Positions 33,421 through 52,517 of a DNA stretch of 64,000 bases are shown piece by piece. Below the pieces are notes generated by a model. The model had not been told where the DNA came from. It saw only the letters and a list, made by a program, of their open reading frames with translations, and ran no database searches. Every line of letters starts with the position of its first letter. Position 1 is the first letter of the stretch. The position numbers were made by a program, and so were the translations under genes. The stretch covers positions 13,669,601 through 13,733,600 of the forward strand of contig CM049319.1 of the NCBI GenBank assembly GCA_026874595.1, given 5' to 3'. Source of the DNA: Sipunculus nudus. Its lineage: Eukaryota; Annelida; Sipuncula; Golfingiida; Sipunculidae.

Positions 33421-36229
33421 GAGGCACACACATGCGAGAGAAATAAACGACCTGGGAGAGTAGGTGACACATGGCATTATCATGAGAGTAACGTTAGCAT
33501 ACAGAATATAAATTTTTGTCCTCAAGTTCGAATGCCAGAGTGGCGTCACCTGACATTCGAACGCTTAAATATACCCGACTACACGTGGCGCTACAACAAC
33601 TAAAAGAAATAACCAATAAATAGAGGGTACAGTTCATAGAAAACCGTCGGACCTTATGAACAAATTAAATGAAGAGTTACAAGAATATCAACGATGCGTG
33701 AATGGAAAACGGAAGTAAATAAATGACTTCGAACTGAAGAGTGAAGAGGTACTGGAATAATGCTGGAATAATATCGGAAACAGATATGGCTACAGGCTAC
33801 CGTTACACACACACTCATATAGGCCTATATTCATGGATATATGTTTATAAAAAATTGTCCTGACTTTGATTACCCTCCCACGCCTGTGAGTCTCCCCCCC
33901 CCCCCCCCCATCACTAAAGATAAATCGGTATACAGGTATACAAGGGGCGTATATTACCACATTCAGGTAGAATCTGTTTGCAAGTGCAGGTAATGTGATC
34001 ATACAAAATAAGAGCCCGTGTTACAATTATTATTAGAAGAGTAACTATTTAATATTGTAATGCATGGTTTCCTTTGACGTATACCGTTGTAATCAGTTGA
34101 AAAATTACTTTGGAGTAACAGTCTATTAATTCAACTAGTGTGTGTTCATTGAAAGAGAGCCATTGAGCAGTGTAATGTTTTTATGTTTCAATTGCGGTTA
34201 CAAGTTTGTGACGTATGATTAGAATTTAAATGAATTAAAATTAAAATTAATGAAAATTATATCTGGACAGATATTAAAAGTATGTAAATATGTTAGGGAC
34301 TGATCTTTCAGTATTATCAATATCATTAATACTAATATTATTATTATGTATTAATATTATTATTTATCGATATAATTATTATTATTATGACTATTATTAT
34401 TAAAGGAATAAGAAACTATAAGATAAAAACATAAAAGTGAACATTAAGTGAATAGGGGCATATATCTGTTACAGATTATGAAATTAACTTAAGAAGATAA
34501 GAAATTAATAATGTCATCTAAAAAAGCTTACATATATATTCTCAGCTGTGAGCAGCTGATATACCGTACAAAATACAAATTTGTTTTTATATAAAGCATT
34601 TATTTAAAAAAAATAAAATGTGATTTGTTATTTGAAATGATCCACCAAAGTGAATTAAGACTACTCAATTTAGGTATAAACGCTTTATACAAGTTGAAAA
34701 AGCTTGGTGCATGGTCATGAAAGGTCTGGACAAGGAAGTCTGATATTTCTCCTGCTGATTGAGTAAACAAAATTGTTCATGTATATCACATGAATGGAAC
34801 TGCAGAAGTGGCGGAATTTTGTCTTTGAGGCTAGGACAGCCAATTACAAATATGCAGAAAATGAAGCATGGGAACTAAGATGTTAACACCTCTTACCTCT
34901 TGATTAGCGATGGCTAAATGCACGGATGCTGAAGATTAGATGTGATTGTCAGCTGCAAATTTAAATTGTGTAGGAAAGGCCCCCTGGACTATTTAATTGA
35001 AAGGACACCAGAATGTCATGTTTATGTTGTTTGATATGATAAATGACACTAAACTTATAGCCTCTGATACACACGCATATTTGTCTTTTACACGAACAAA
35101 ATCGTTACAGTATTTGTGGAACATGTATAGTAATAAATAACATAAATTTACATTAATATAATTCTTTATTACAGACAGATATTATGGAATATTCAGTCTA
35201 AAAAAATTTAATCTGATAGGCTCAAACATGTCTAAATTTTGCTGATTTCTAAAAATTTTCCACACCGTGGGACGGGGACATCCCTCCGACACCCTCCCCC
35301 CTCGGGCGCCTCGCGCCCTCGAATTCGAGTATTCTGCCTCAGTCGAATGATAATATACGCCCCTGGTATATATAGGTACCGTGCCTTTAATGATAACATA
35401 CTTAGAATGAAGGGGCAAACTGTCTGCACCCCTTTTAAAGCGCATGGTTATACACTTCACTCGTTCCTGATCTCCTTTACAAAGCCCAATGTTTTGTATA
35501 CAGCAAGTTTATCAGGGATTCGACACGAGGATTGACACAGGGCCAAGAATCTGAAATAAAATAAGAGAGAGAGAAAAAAGAAGATTTGTAATCAGACATA
35601 CGAGAGCATGGTATCGCATTGTGCATCAAACCAAATGAGAACGGGTGTCGAGCTATTGAAACTTGGAGCTGGATGCAAATTGGATTAACTGATAACGATA
35701 CTTGGCCCTGTGCCATCCCTATAGTGGTGAAACTCGTAGACCCCTCTATAAACCTCTGTAAATATAAATACTTTTGAGTTACGGTTCGAACGAATGTAAG
35801 GTATGTAAATAATGATTATAAGAAATAATTATAAGAAAACATATAAAACACACACACACACGGATATGTACAACTACATAACAAAAGACTGTAATTGCTT
35901 TTACCATAATGTATTTATATATATATCAAAATGACTTACTGCAAAAAGTATATATAATATATTTTTATTTAAAGTTAATATTACTTGATTGGATAAAATG
36001 ACAAAAGTGTTAAACATACTAAAAATAATTGTTTAAAAATCATAATATTGTGAACACTTAAACCCTGTTTCACCTGACTATATATGTAGAAGAGACCTTT
36101 ATTTAATATATTTCTGCTTCAGCCTATCAAAAACTCAAAGTATGGCTTAATAAATGTCCATACCACAGATAGCATTCAGGCAGTCCTAAATGACCATAGC
36201 ATTAACAAAGGGCTAATATATTGTTCCGT
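33420..36229. other. Sequence downstream of the intact PTGR1 gene, nothing firmly identified
   Basis: AT-rich. Holds poly-C at about 33894-33909, ATT/TAA-rich low complexity at 34310-34400, a GC-rich block at 35270-35330 (CTCGGGCGCCTCGCGCCCTCG) that looks like a small repeat terminus, and CA repeats near 35850. No credible coding sequence. The 3' UTR of the intact gene must end somewhere in its right part; no polyadenylation site can be chosen with confidence. Confidence 0.45.
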
Positions 36230-43845
<7,616 letters not shown>

Positions 43846-44194
43846 TTTGTTCACTGGGGTTTCCACAACTGCCTGTATACCACTAGTTGCGTAATCAAAC
43901 TGTGTGCACAGCCTTCAACAAGTTGGTTCTCTTTATCCGCTTATTCACCACACGCGAGGCCCTCACAATGCCTCTCCCGCGTCACTATAGTTAAAAAAAG
44001 TAAGTACACTGATAGGAGATCTTATCTTTTGTCCATATCACCAAATGAATGTGACTTAATGGGGCATTACGCAAGTAGCTGTCTGTGACCCGTGATGCAG
44101 CATTAAATCCATGCTTAAACCAGTGTTACGTTCAGTTGATTCTACTGATAAGAATTGGTTATAGCCCAATGAAATGCTATGAATCATATAAGGT

Positions 44195-44310
44195 TTTACA
44201 GGCGCGGATCTAGGATTTTTGCAGGGAGGTGTCAAGGGGTGTCATGCATAAAAATTGTCTAAAAAAGGTCCTTGGTTGATGGGGGGGGGGGGGTGTCTCG
44301 TCCCCCAACC
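44195..44310 (+). repeat. Dispersed repeat end with GGCGCGGATCTAGGATTTTTG and poly-G
   Basis: A block like this, ending in a G-rich run, also occurs as GTGGCATATCTAGGTTTTTTTCC plus poly-G at 49595-49632. From memory such blocks are common repeat termini in marine invertebrates; the element class is not identified. Confidence 0.55.
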
Positions 44311-44329
44311 TTCAGGCCACGGATGGTGG

Positions 44330-44450
44330 GGTAAGGTAGTGTCCAGAGGCGGATTACCCGGAGAAAACCACTGGCCTTAGATGGGCCAATACAACCCACT
44401 CTCAGAGGAGAGAGCCGAGAGTTTAACACCCCCCCCCCCCCCCGCCCTAC
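44330..44450 (+). repeat. SINE-like fragment plus poly-C
   Basis: GATGGGCCAATACAACCCACT and GAGAGAGCCGAGAGTTTAAC match the family at 27440-27640, followed by poly-C at about 44428-44442. Confidence 0.5.
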
Positions 44451-46058
44451 CTCCGGCTGTCCAGGCCTATGAAATGTCTATTTTTAAGTGTTATAGAATA
44501 TATGGAATTTCGTCGACAATAAATGATGAAATACTAAGTAATTCCCAACCGCATAGCCAATGGTAGCGCCATATCGGCCCTCTGACATTACGAACAGATT
44601 ACTGGCTGTCAGAGTGCCTTTACATCTAGGTCTGAGGATCGCATTATATAAAGCCCCATGAGGATGCAAATATGTTCGTCATTTTTTACAACGCCTCATG
44701 GCATATATGTACACTTTCAATTTACATAAACCAGACTTATCGTTAGCATTTTATTGTACGTATCAACAACACCAAACATGAGCGAGAAAGGTTCCGTTTT
44801 AACTCAGCATATTGGTAAACCCCTCCGCATGTTTGTTGAATTTCTGACCGCATGATTACAGTCATGGCTCGCACGGGTTACTAGAAGGCAGCCAACTTGT
44901 ACGCGACACAGGAACTAACTCGTTACCATGGAGACGGGGTTTCGGTTCGGGTTGTGAGTTTACATGTATTCTTTTGTGTTAATTCATAATTCGTAGAATA
45001 ATGTTAAGATTATGGACTGTTTACCACAATATGAATGCAACATGATGGAAGACCACTGCAATCCATTCCTCGATATTGCTTGTATCACGAATCAAGTAGG
45101 CTTACCAGCCCAATTATCATTGCCTACTGAGTTGGGTTGTCACCGCTAAGGCAATGTTAATTTAATACTATATAGTGTTAAGGGGAAGGAATAGATCGTC
45201 CACTGCATTAACTATGTCACCAAATAAAAAGGCATTATATGCAGGGAGATAAGAGCTAATCCACGGTGAGTTTTGAGCTTAAGTTCAATAAAACATGGTT
45301 TGTTTGCCCAATGATAAAATGTTGCCATATCATCGTGATCAGCAGAATCTTGTAATTAATCTTGGGTAGGAGTGCCTGAGGTATGAATACGGAAATGAAT
45401 AAGAAATTCTGATGAAATAAGAGCACAGGCCGCTAAAACAGTGTTTGATCAGTGATAAAATTATGCCATGTCACAATGATCAGCTGCCCAGGTGCAATAT
45501 TATGAAATAAGAAAAGTAACTCCAGTGTTTTCCGTCAAATATACCATATGAGCAGATTAAAAGAATAAAATCTTATTTTTTATTTCTGCTTATATAAAAT
45601 CTCTTTTATCTGATTTTATTCTGCACAAAAATTAACTGCATATTTTCAATTAGCGCCATCTTCTTGACTGTAAACACGGCATTCTCCAGATCCGTTTTAC
45701 AATTTTATACACTTGTGGTTCATCGGTGATCCATTGCGATTATCCTTGCACGGAAATGATGTTCATATCGATATACTACACGATAGCCGCACAGAGCTGA
45801 CGATAAGTGTGACCAACAAGTTATATTGTGGTATACAGTATAGGGGTGGGCAAACATGTCGAAGGCTATACATTGATGAACCGTAAATGGTCTCTTGGTG
45901 TGGACAACGTAGATGGACAGCCGACAAGCTATACTATACCATCTTATCCATTATTTATTACAATCCTTTAAGGCGGACAGTCAGGCAAGTTCCTTTGGCT
46001 CATATGGCTTTTTAGAGATGGGAGGCCGGACAAAGATAAATGGCAGAAAAAAAAGATT
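44450..46058. other. Upstream of the intact PTGR1 gene, no gene seen
   Basis: AT-rich, apparently non-coding. A diverged duplicate pair with GATAAAAT-TGCCAT-TCA-GATCAGC lies at 45305-45345 and 45450-45490. The PTGR1 promoter should lie between 43846 and about 44200, but no clear TATA box or initiator was found. Confidence 0.45.
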
Positions 46059-47316
46059 CAGTGCTCTGGAAAATAACAAATGCCTGCTAACGGCCACGCC
46101 TCAATAACGGTCAATACGTCTATAACGGTCAGATTTTCCGGTCCCGAATTTTCGACCGTTATATTTCATAATCATTTTGTTGTCAATTACGGTCACTCCT
46201 CTATTCCGTATTACGGCCAGGTTTCTCGGTCCTGCAGGCCGGGAAACGCCTCAATTACGGTCAGGGGCAGTGACTCCGTGACTTGGGCTCAACAAATCGA
46301 GCGGCCACTTCTGACCTCAATATCATTACACAATTATCCGCTCTCACATATTCCTGTCTGTTAATGAGTGCCTGGATAAAGGTAACCACTCGACCGTGAC
46401 TGAGTAGTTTGAAACGTAACTAGCGTCGTACTACCCCCACACAGCCTCATTAGTATGCACAATAGTAAAGTATGTTTTCCCACTTGCGTTTATGTTTGTG
46501 AATCAGTCGTGCGAGCCGGATCTTAAACTGGGTGTTTGTCATTTAATTAACGAATAACAACAAGCGGGTCCCCATAATTATGTCATAAAAAAACGTTAGG
46601 CAAACTGTGGATCTTTAAACTTTCTTTAATGTCCTAACACGTACATCAAACGAAAGCAGTGCGGCATACATCGCACAATTTACTCATACATGAATAAATA
46701 TGAAGGAAAATTAAACATTGTTACATGTATAAAATGTTACGTATAGTCCGTCCCCATCACTTTATGGCGACCAAGAAAAGACATGAACTTGCTCTCAAAG
46801 AAAAGGTAGATCTGATCAGGAAGAGTGACGGGAAAAGCAGCCGACAGCTAGCAGAAATCTTTGGTGTCGGCCGAACTCAAGTTTAAAACATACTTACGGG
46901 AAGCGAGAGATCATGGAACAGTATGAAGAAAACGCAAATGCCAGTAGATAAAGACTGTGTATCGACAGGGAATGATAAACTGAACGATGTCATGTGGCAG
47001 TGGTTCAACAAATTTGTACAAATATTATGGATATACAATCTGTTTGTAATTTAATAACAAACACTGTATTTGTATATATTGTTGGTAATTGTTATAAATA
47101 GGGTTGACGTGATTGTAAATATTTATTTTTTTATTGATAACAATAATTATACTCTGTATATACGTTTATTTTGTCGATTGAAATAAAGATTTGAACTTGG
47201 TTTCGTGTTACATTTTAACCCCCTTTTCCTGGTCAAGTCCTGTATAACGGCCACTCCTGCATGCATTAAGGCCACTTTCATCCAGTCCCGATGGTGGCCG
47301 TAATACAGGCGTTCTA

Positions 47317-47320
<4 letters not shown>
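46059..47320 (+). mobile_element. Tigger/pogo-type DNA transposon remnant
   Basis: The right end, read inwards, is ACAGTAGAACGCCTGTATTACGG with GGCCACC. The left end has ATGCCTGCTAACGGCCACGCC after CAGTGCTCTGG. Both halves are studded with TAACGGTCA/ACGGCCAC words, the style of Tigger termini. TA at the right boundary fits the TA target of this superfamily. It contains the broken transposase start described separately; the DDE catalytic part is missing. Length is about 1.26 kb. Confidence 0.7.
46764..47040 (+). pseudogene. Tigger transposase N-terminus, CENP-B-like HTH, broken
   Basis: The ATG frame gives MATKKRHELALKEKVDLIRK, SDGKSSRQLAEIFGVGRTQV, then TAA at 46884. A shifted frame continues ILTGKREIMEQYEENA, and a further piece reads NDVMWQWFN. 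This is the order of the CENP-B/Tigger N-terminal helix-turn-helix (K-x-x-L-x-x-K, RQLAxxFGVxRTQVxNIL) followed by the start of the second DNA-binding domain (LWQWF). One stop and one frameshift rule out function, and the catalytic core has been deleted. Confidence 0.8.

Positions 47321-47385
<65 letters not shown>
47321..47385. repeat. TA microsatellite
   Basis: TA repeats that directly follow the right end of the Tigger remnant. Confidence 0.95.
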
Positions 47386-47386
<1 letters not shown>

Positions 47387-47835
47387 TCCAGCAGAGCGAG
47401 CAGGGTCTAAAGTCGCTGTTTTGTTACCATTGCCTTCGAACGGGGAGGATCCCCCTCCCCCCAACGCATCCACTCTCGATCACAAATATTTTCAACTGTG
47501 TTCAGAATTATTAATATACAATACATCTTATCACATGCCATACCCGTGTGAAATAATGGTTGGGTATAACCAAAAATCAAGAGGAAACCAAAAATATTGT
47601 TTATTTGAATTCAAAATGTTTCGAAATATTTAAAAATTTAACTTCAGCAAAAAAGGTTTAAAAAAGTCGCACATAGAGGCCAAAGATATATAAGATGTGT
47701 CTATACACCTCAGATGTGCTGAGCATAGCCTCATCAAACTGATTATAGCTCATATATCAAAACTGTGGTTTAACAGTGATGGTAAAGATTTTAGGGTGGG
47801 CTTTTTTCTATGCCCCATTAGGAAAGGCGGCCGGT

Positions 47836-48045
47836 CTTTTTACCGAGCGCTACCGAGCGCTACCGCTCGGTAGGACTTTATACCGAGCGCTACCCTGGAT
47901 TCACACCAGGCATTGCTCTGAACCGCGTAGGACAATCGAGCGCTCGGTCTTTTTACCGATCGCTACCTTTCTCTAACAACGTGCAGTGTTCTTACATACT
48001 TGGGACTACCGAGCGCTAAGGACTTTTTACCGAGCGCTACCATCG
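47836..48045. repeat. TACCGAGCGCTACC motif cluster
   Basis: Six or more copies of ACCGAGCGCTA or its inverted form AGCGCTCGGT at 47841-47895, 47938-47968 and 48006-48042, several preceded by TTTTT or ACTTTT. GAGCGCTC is palindromic. Non-coding. Confidence 0.85.
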
Positions 48046-48335
48046 CGCACATGACAAATAGTTTTCTAACCGCATTCAGCACAAAACATCATATTCAATT
48101 ATTTAGAATATAGCACAATTCTCAGTTAGTCCAGAAAACAAATATAACTAACGATGTATATAACCTGGATGATGTCGGATGATTTCTCACCAAACCCTGT
48201 AACAACTTTTGCATAAATTTCTTTAAATGACGGTTATATACCTATATATAAATATGCATGTATATAAAGTTATTTAATTTTATGACATACATACATATAA
48301 ATTGGAGATACATATTTGAATACATATATTCATAT

Positions 48336-48410
48336 ATCAGTATATATATATATATATAATTTAATATTATGCTATATAATTACATATATCTATATATATA
48401 TATATATATC

Positions 48411-48441
<31 letters not shown>

Positions 48442-48524
48442 CGAAGGTAAGTTAGGCCTAAACAGTGACGCCTTTTAGAAAGACTAACTTGTTTATTAAC
48501 ACACGAGCTTTCGAAGCACACGGG

Positions 48525-48600
<76 letters not shown>
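48336..48600. repeat. TA-rich microsatellites
   Basis: TA tracts at 48336-48440 (with TCTA interruptions) and 48527-48594. Between them is a short unique stretch with TTAGGCCTAAACAGTGACGCC and ACACGAGCTTTCG. Confidence 0.9.
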
Positions 48601-48607
<7 letters not shown>

Positions 48608-48687
48608 CGAAAGAGACAGAGAAAAGATAAAGAAAATGAAAATGAAAGAGAGAGCAATACTATATATTATATTTATCCGATATATAA

Positions 48688-48730
<43 letters not shown>

Positions 48731-48735
48731 CTTGT
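48595..48735 (+). repeat. GA microsatellites
   Basis: GAGAGAGAGAGCGAAAGAGA, and then a long GA tract at 48690-48728. Confidence 0.95.
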
Positions 48736-48790
48736 GGCGCCGTAACTACTGGGACATTTGGCCGGCTTCGGACCTGGGCTATTGGGACAT

Positions 48791-48833
48791 ACCGTAGATA
48801 TTGGGACATTTCCCATGTCCCAATATCTACGGT
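48791..48833. repeat. Perfect 19-bp hairpin
   Basis: ACCGTAGATATTGGGACAT (48791-48809), loop TTCCC, and the exact complement ATGTCCCAATATCTACGGT (48815-48833). Further TGGGACAT words lie at 48750 and 48780, and an inverted ATGTCCCAATATT lies at about 48883. Confidence 0.95.
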
Positions 48834-48959
48834 GGCTCAAATCACGCGAAATGTTTTGAAATGGATTTTAAACCATTTTCTAAAATGTCCCAATATTGAT
48901 GAGATAATTCGATGCAATGATAGAGCCCTCCGTATTGGTGCGTTACCTGGTGGCAGAAC

Positions 48960-49094
48960 TACTAAACATTTTTGGAAGAATTTGGTAAGCCCGCCACTGA
49001 ATTTGTTGGGACTGCCTGGTTGTTTTGTGCGCATGCTCACGCGCATGGGCATTGGGTGCTGCAGCCATATTGTCAGCGTTCCGATGGACTGAAG
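48960..49094 (+). other. Possible promoter and first exon (speculative)
   Basis: A GC-richer stretch with GCGCATGCTCACGCGCATGG and GCAGCCATATTG (YY1-like) ends in GACTGAAG|GTAGGT, a fair splice donor. One frame from about 48972 is open to that donor. It is on the strand of the recombinase-like exons, but the satellite lies between. No direct evidence links them. Confidence 0.2.
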
Positions 49095-49594
49095 GTAGGT
49101 TCCAGATTTACTTTCACGCTGTCATCGCTAAATTTACCGTTCAGACGATATGTTTCTACATCAATTTGATGAGATTATTGTCAAAGGAAAGTAGCTACAG
49201 CTTTTATAGATCTAGGACGCTCCACTGTCTGTCAAAGTAGTTAAAACTGGTGCTTGACATCGATCTTTTGTACTACAAAAACGCGGGAGAGCGAGTTCTG
49301 ATTTTGATCTCCGTTTTTTGCTAATATAATAGGGGACGGGGACCATTAAATGTAATAATAACAAGTATTCAGAGTGGGATGGGGGCAAAAGAGATGGGCC
49401 GAATGGTCCTATTTTGTGAACTATTTATTTGTAGATTTGTATATTAACCAAAACTCAACATTTGTAGGCATACGTGTATTTAAATGTCTAAAAATAGGTG
49501 CCTACAATATAGCAAGCCTCCCATGTGGTTCCCGCTCACCCTTTCTTGGAAGCCTTGTTGTGATCTGTCAGATCCAATCAATAAATGGAACAGT

Positions 49595-49632
49595 GGCATA
49601 TCTAGGTTTTTTTCCAGGGGGGGGGGGGGGGC
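49595..49632 (+). repeat. Dispersed repeat end with poly-G
   Basis: GTGGCATATCTAGGTTTTTTT followed by CCAGGGGGGG; relative of 44195-44310. Confidence 0.55.
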
Positions 49633-49729
49633 ATTCCAAATGAAATTTGCCGATTGTTTTGAAGGTTGCATTTTCGCTACAAGAAACACACGAGCCAAAA
49701 CTAAAAAGGAAACATGTGGTTACACCGCC

Positions 49730-49855
49730 CTTACAACCAGTGGCCGACTAACGGCGACCACCATTCGGCAGAAGGTTTTCACAGATCCTACGAAGAAGTC
49801 CTACGACCGGTCATCGCTGGTGGTCACTAGTGGTTGCCATTGTTCGTGCACCAGA
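49730..49855. other. Left flank of the satellite, imperfect palindrome
   Basis: ACAACCAGTGGCCGACTAAC and GGCGACCACCA at the left pair loosely with TGGTGGTCACTAGTGGTTG at the right. No gene recognised. The array starts immediately afterwards. Confidence 0.4.
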
Positions 49856-50609
49856 AGACCCTGCCAGGGATGAGATATTGTTGAGTCCTATCTGTACTAC
49901 TGGGACATGAAATAAACCATGGATGGTAATATCAGTCAAACAGACCATGCTGGGGATGAGATATTGTTGAGTCCTATCTGTACTACTGGGACATGAGATA
50001 AACCATGTATGGTAATATCAGTCAAACAGACGCTGCTGGGGATGAGATATTGTTGAGTCCTATCTGTACTACTGGGACATGAGATAAACCATGAATGGTA
50101 ATATAAGTCAAACAGACCCTGCTGGGGATATGATATTGTTGAGTCCTATCTGTACTATTGGGACATGAAATAAACCATGGATGGTAATATCAGTCAAACA
50201 GACCCTGCTGGGGATGAGATATAATTGAGTCCTATCTGTACTACTGGGACATGAGACAAACCATGGATGGTAATATAACTTATAAGTCAAACAGACCCTG
50301 CTGGGGATATGATATTGTTGAGTCCTATCTGTACTATTGGGACATGAAATAAACCATGGATGGTAATATCAGTCAAACAGACCCTGCTGGGGATGAGATA
50401 TTGTTGAGTCCTATCTGTACTTCTGGGACATGAGCTAAACCATGTATGGTAATATCAGTCAAACAGACCCTGCTGGGGATGAGATATTATTGAGTCCTAT
50501 CTGTACTACTGGGACATGAGATAAACCATGTATGGTAATATCAGTCAAACAGACGCTGCTGGGGATGAGATATTGTTGAGTCCTATCTGTACTACTTGGA
50601 CATGAGATA

Positions 50610-52517
50610 AACCATGGATGGTAATATAAGTCAAACAGACCCTGCTGGGGATGAGATATTGTTGAGTCTTAGCTGTACTACTGGGACATGAGATAAACCA
50701 TGTATCAAACAGACCTTGCTGAGGGTGAGATATTATTGAGTCCTATCTGTACTACTGGGACATGAGATAAACCATGTATGGTTATATAAGTCAAACAGAC
50801 ACTGCTGGGGATATGATATTGTTGAGTCCTATCTGTACTATTGGGACATGAAATAAACCATGGATGGTAATATAAGTCAAACAGACCCTGCTGGGGATGA
50901 GATATTGTTAAGTCCTATCTGTACTACTGGGACATGAGATAAACCATGGATGATAATACAAGTCAAACAGACCCTGCTGGGGATGAGATATTGTTGAGTC
51001 TTAGCTGTACTACTGGGACATGAGATAAACCATGTATCAAACAGACCTTGCTGAGGGTGAGATATTATTTAGTCCTATCTGTACTACTGGGACATGAGAT
51101 AAACCATGTATGGTAATATAAGTCAAACAGACACTGCTGGGGATATGATATTGTTGAGTCCTATCTGTACTACTGGGACATGAGATAAACCATGTATGGT
51201 AATATAAGTCAGACACTGCTTGGGATATGATATTGTTGAGTCCTATCTGTACTACTGGGACATAAATTAAACCATGGATGGTAATATAAGTCAAACAGAC
51301 CCTTTTAGGATGAGATATTGTTGAGTCCTAGCTGTACTACTGGGACATGAGATAAACCATGGATAGTAATATAAGTCAAACAGACGCTGCTGGGGATGAG
51401 ATATTGTTGAGTCCTATCTGTACTACTGGGACATAAGATAAACCATGAATGGTAATATAAGTCAAACAGACCCTGCTGGGGATGAGATATTGTTGAGTCC
51501 TATCTGTACTACTGGGACTTGAGATAAACAATGGTTGGTAATATAAGTCAAACAGACCCTGCTGGGGATGAGATATTGTTGAGTTCTATCTGTACTACTT
51601 GGACATGAGATCAACCATGAATGGTAATATAAGTCAAACAGACCCTGCTGGGGATGAGATATTGTTGAGTCCTATCTGTACTACTGGGACTTGAGATACC
51701 ATGGATGGTAATATAAGTCAAACAGACCCTGCTGGGGATGAGATATTGTTGAGTCTTAGCTGTACTACTGGGACATGAGATAAACCAAATATCAAACAGA
51801 CCTTGCTGAGGGTGAGATATTATTGAGTCCTATCTGTACTACTGGGACATGAGATAAACCATGTATGGTTATATAAGTCAAACAGACACTGCTGGGGATA
51901 TGATATTGTTGAGTCCTATCTGTACTATTGGGACATGAAATAAACCATGGATGGTAATATAAGTCAAACAGACCCTGCTGGGGATGAGATATTGTTGAGT
52001 CCTATCTGTACTACTGGGACATGAGATAAACCATGGATGATAATACAAGTCAAACAGACCCTGCTGGGGATGAGATATTGTTGAGTCTTAGCTGTACTAC
52101 TGGGACATGAGATAAACCATGTATCAAACAGACCTTGCTGAGGGTGAGATATTATTTAGTCCTATCTGTACTACTGGGACATGAGATAAACCATGTATGG
52201 TAATATAAGTCAAACAGACACTGCTGGGGATATGATATTGTTGAGTCCTATCTGTACTACTGGGACATGAGATAAACCATGTATGGTAATATAAGTCAGA
52301 CACTGCTTGGGATATGATATTGTTGAGTCCTATCTGTACTACTGGGACATAAATTAAACCATGGATGGTAATATAAGTCAAACAGACCCTTTTAGGATGA
52401 GATATTGTTGAGTCCTAGCTGTACTACTGGGACATGAGATAAACCATGGATAGTAATATAAGTCAAACAGACGCTGCTGGGGATGAGATATTGTTGAGTC
52501 CTATCTGTACTACTGGG
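50610..52517. repeat. 1087-bp-offset block duplication inside the satellite
   Basis: The segment from about 50610 to 51430 recurs at 51697-52517 with a constant 1087-bp offset. It includes the 74-bp short unit, the AGTCAGACACTGC unit and the CCCTTTTAGGATG unit in the same order. The copies diverge at about 51431/52518, where one continues GGGACATAAG and the other GGGACTTGAG. Confidence 0.8.

Noticed and set aside
48832-49240. Several overlapping open frames on both strands as genes
   Set aside because: They contradict one another in frame and strand. Only one is open to a donor-like site, and it is reported as speculative.
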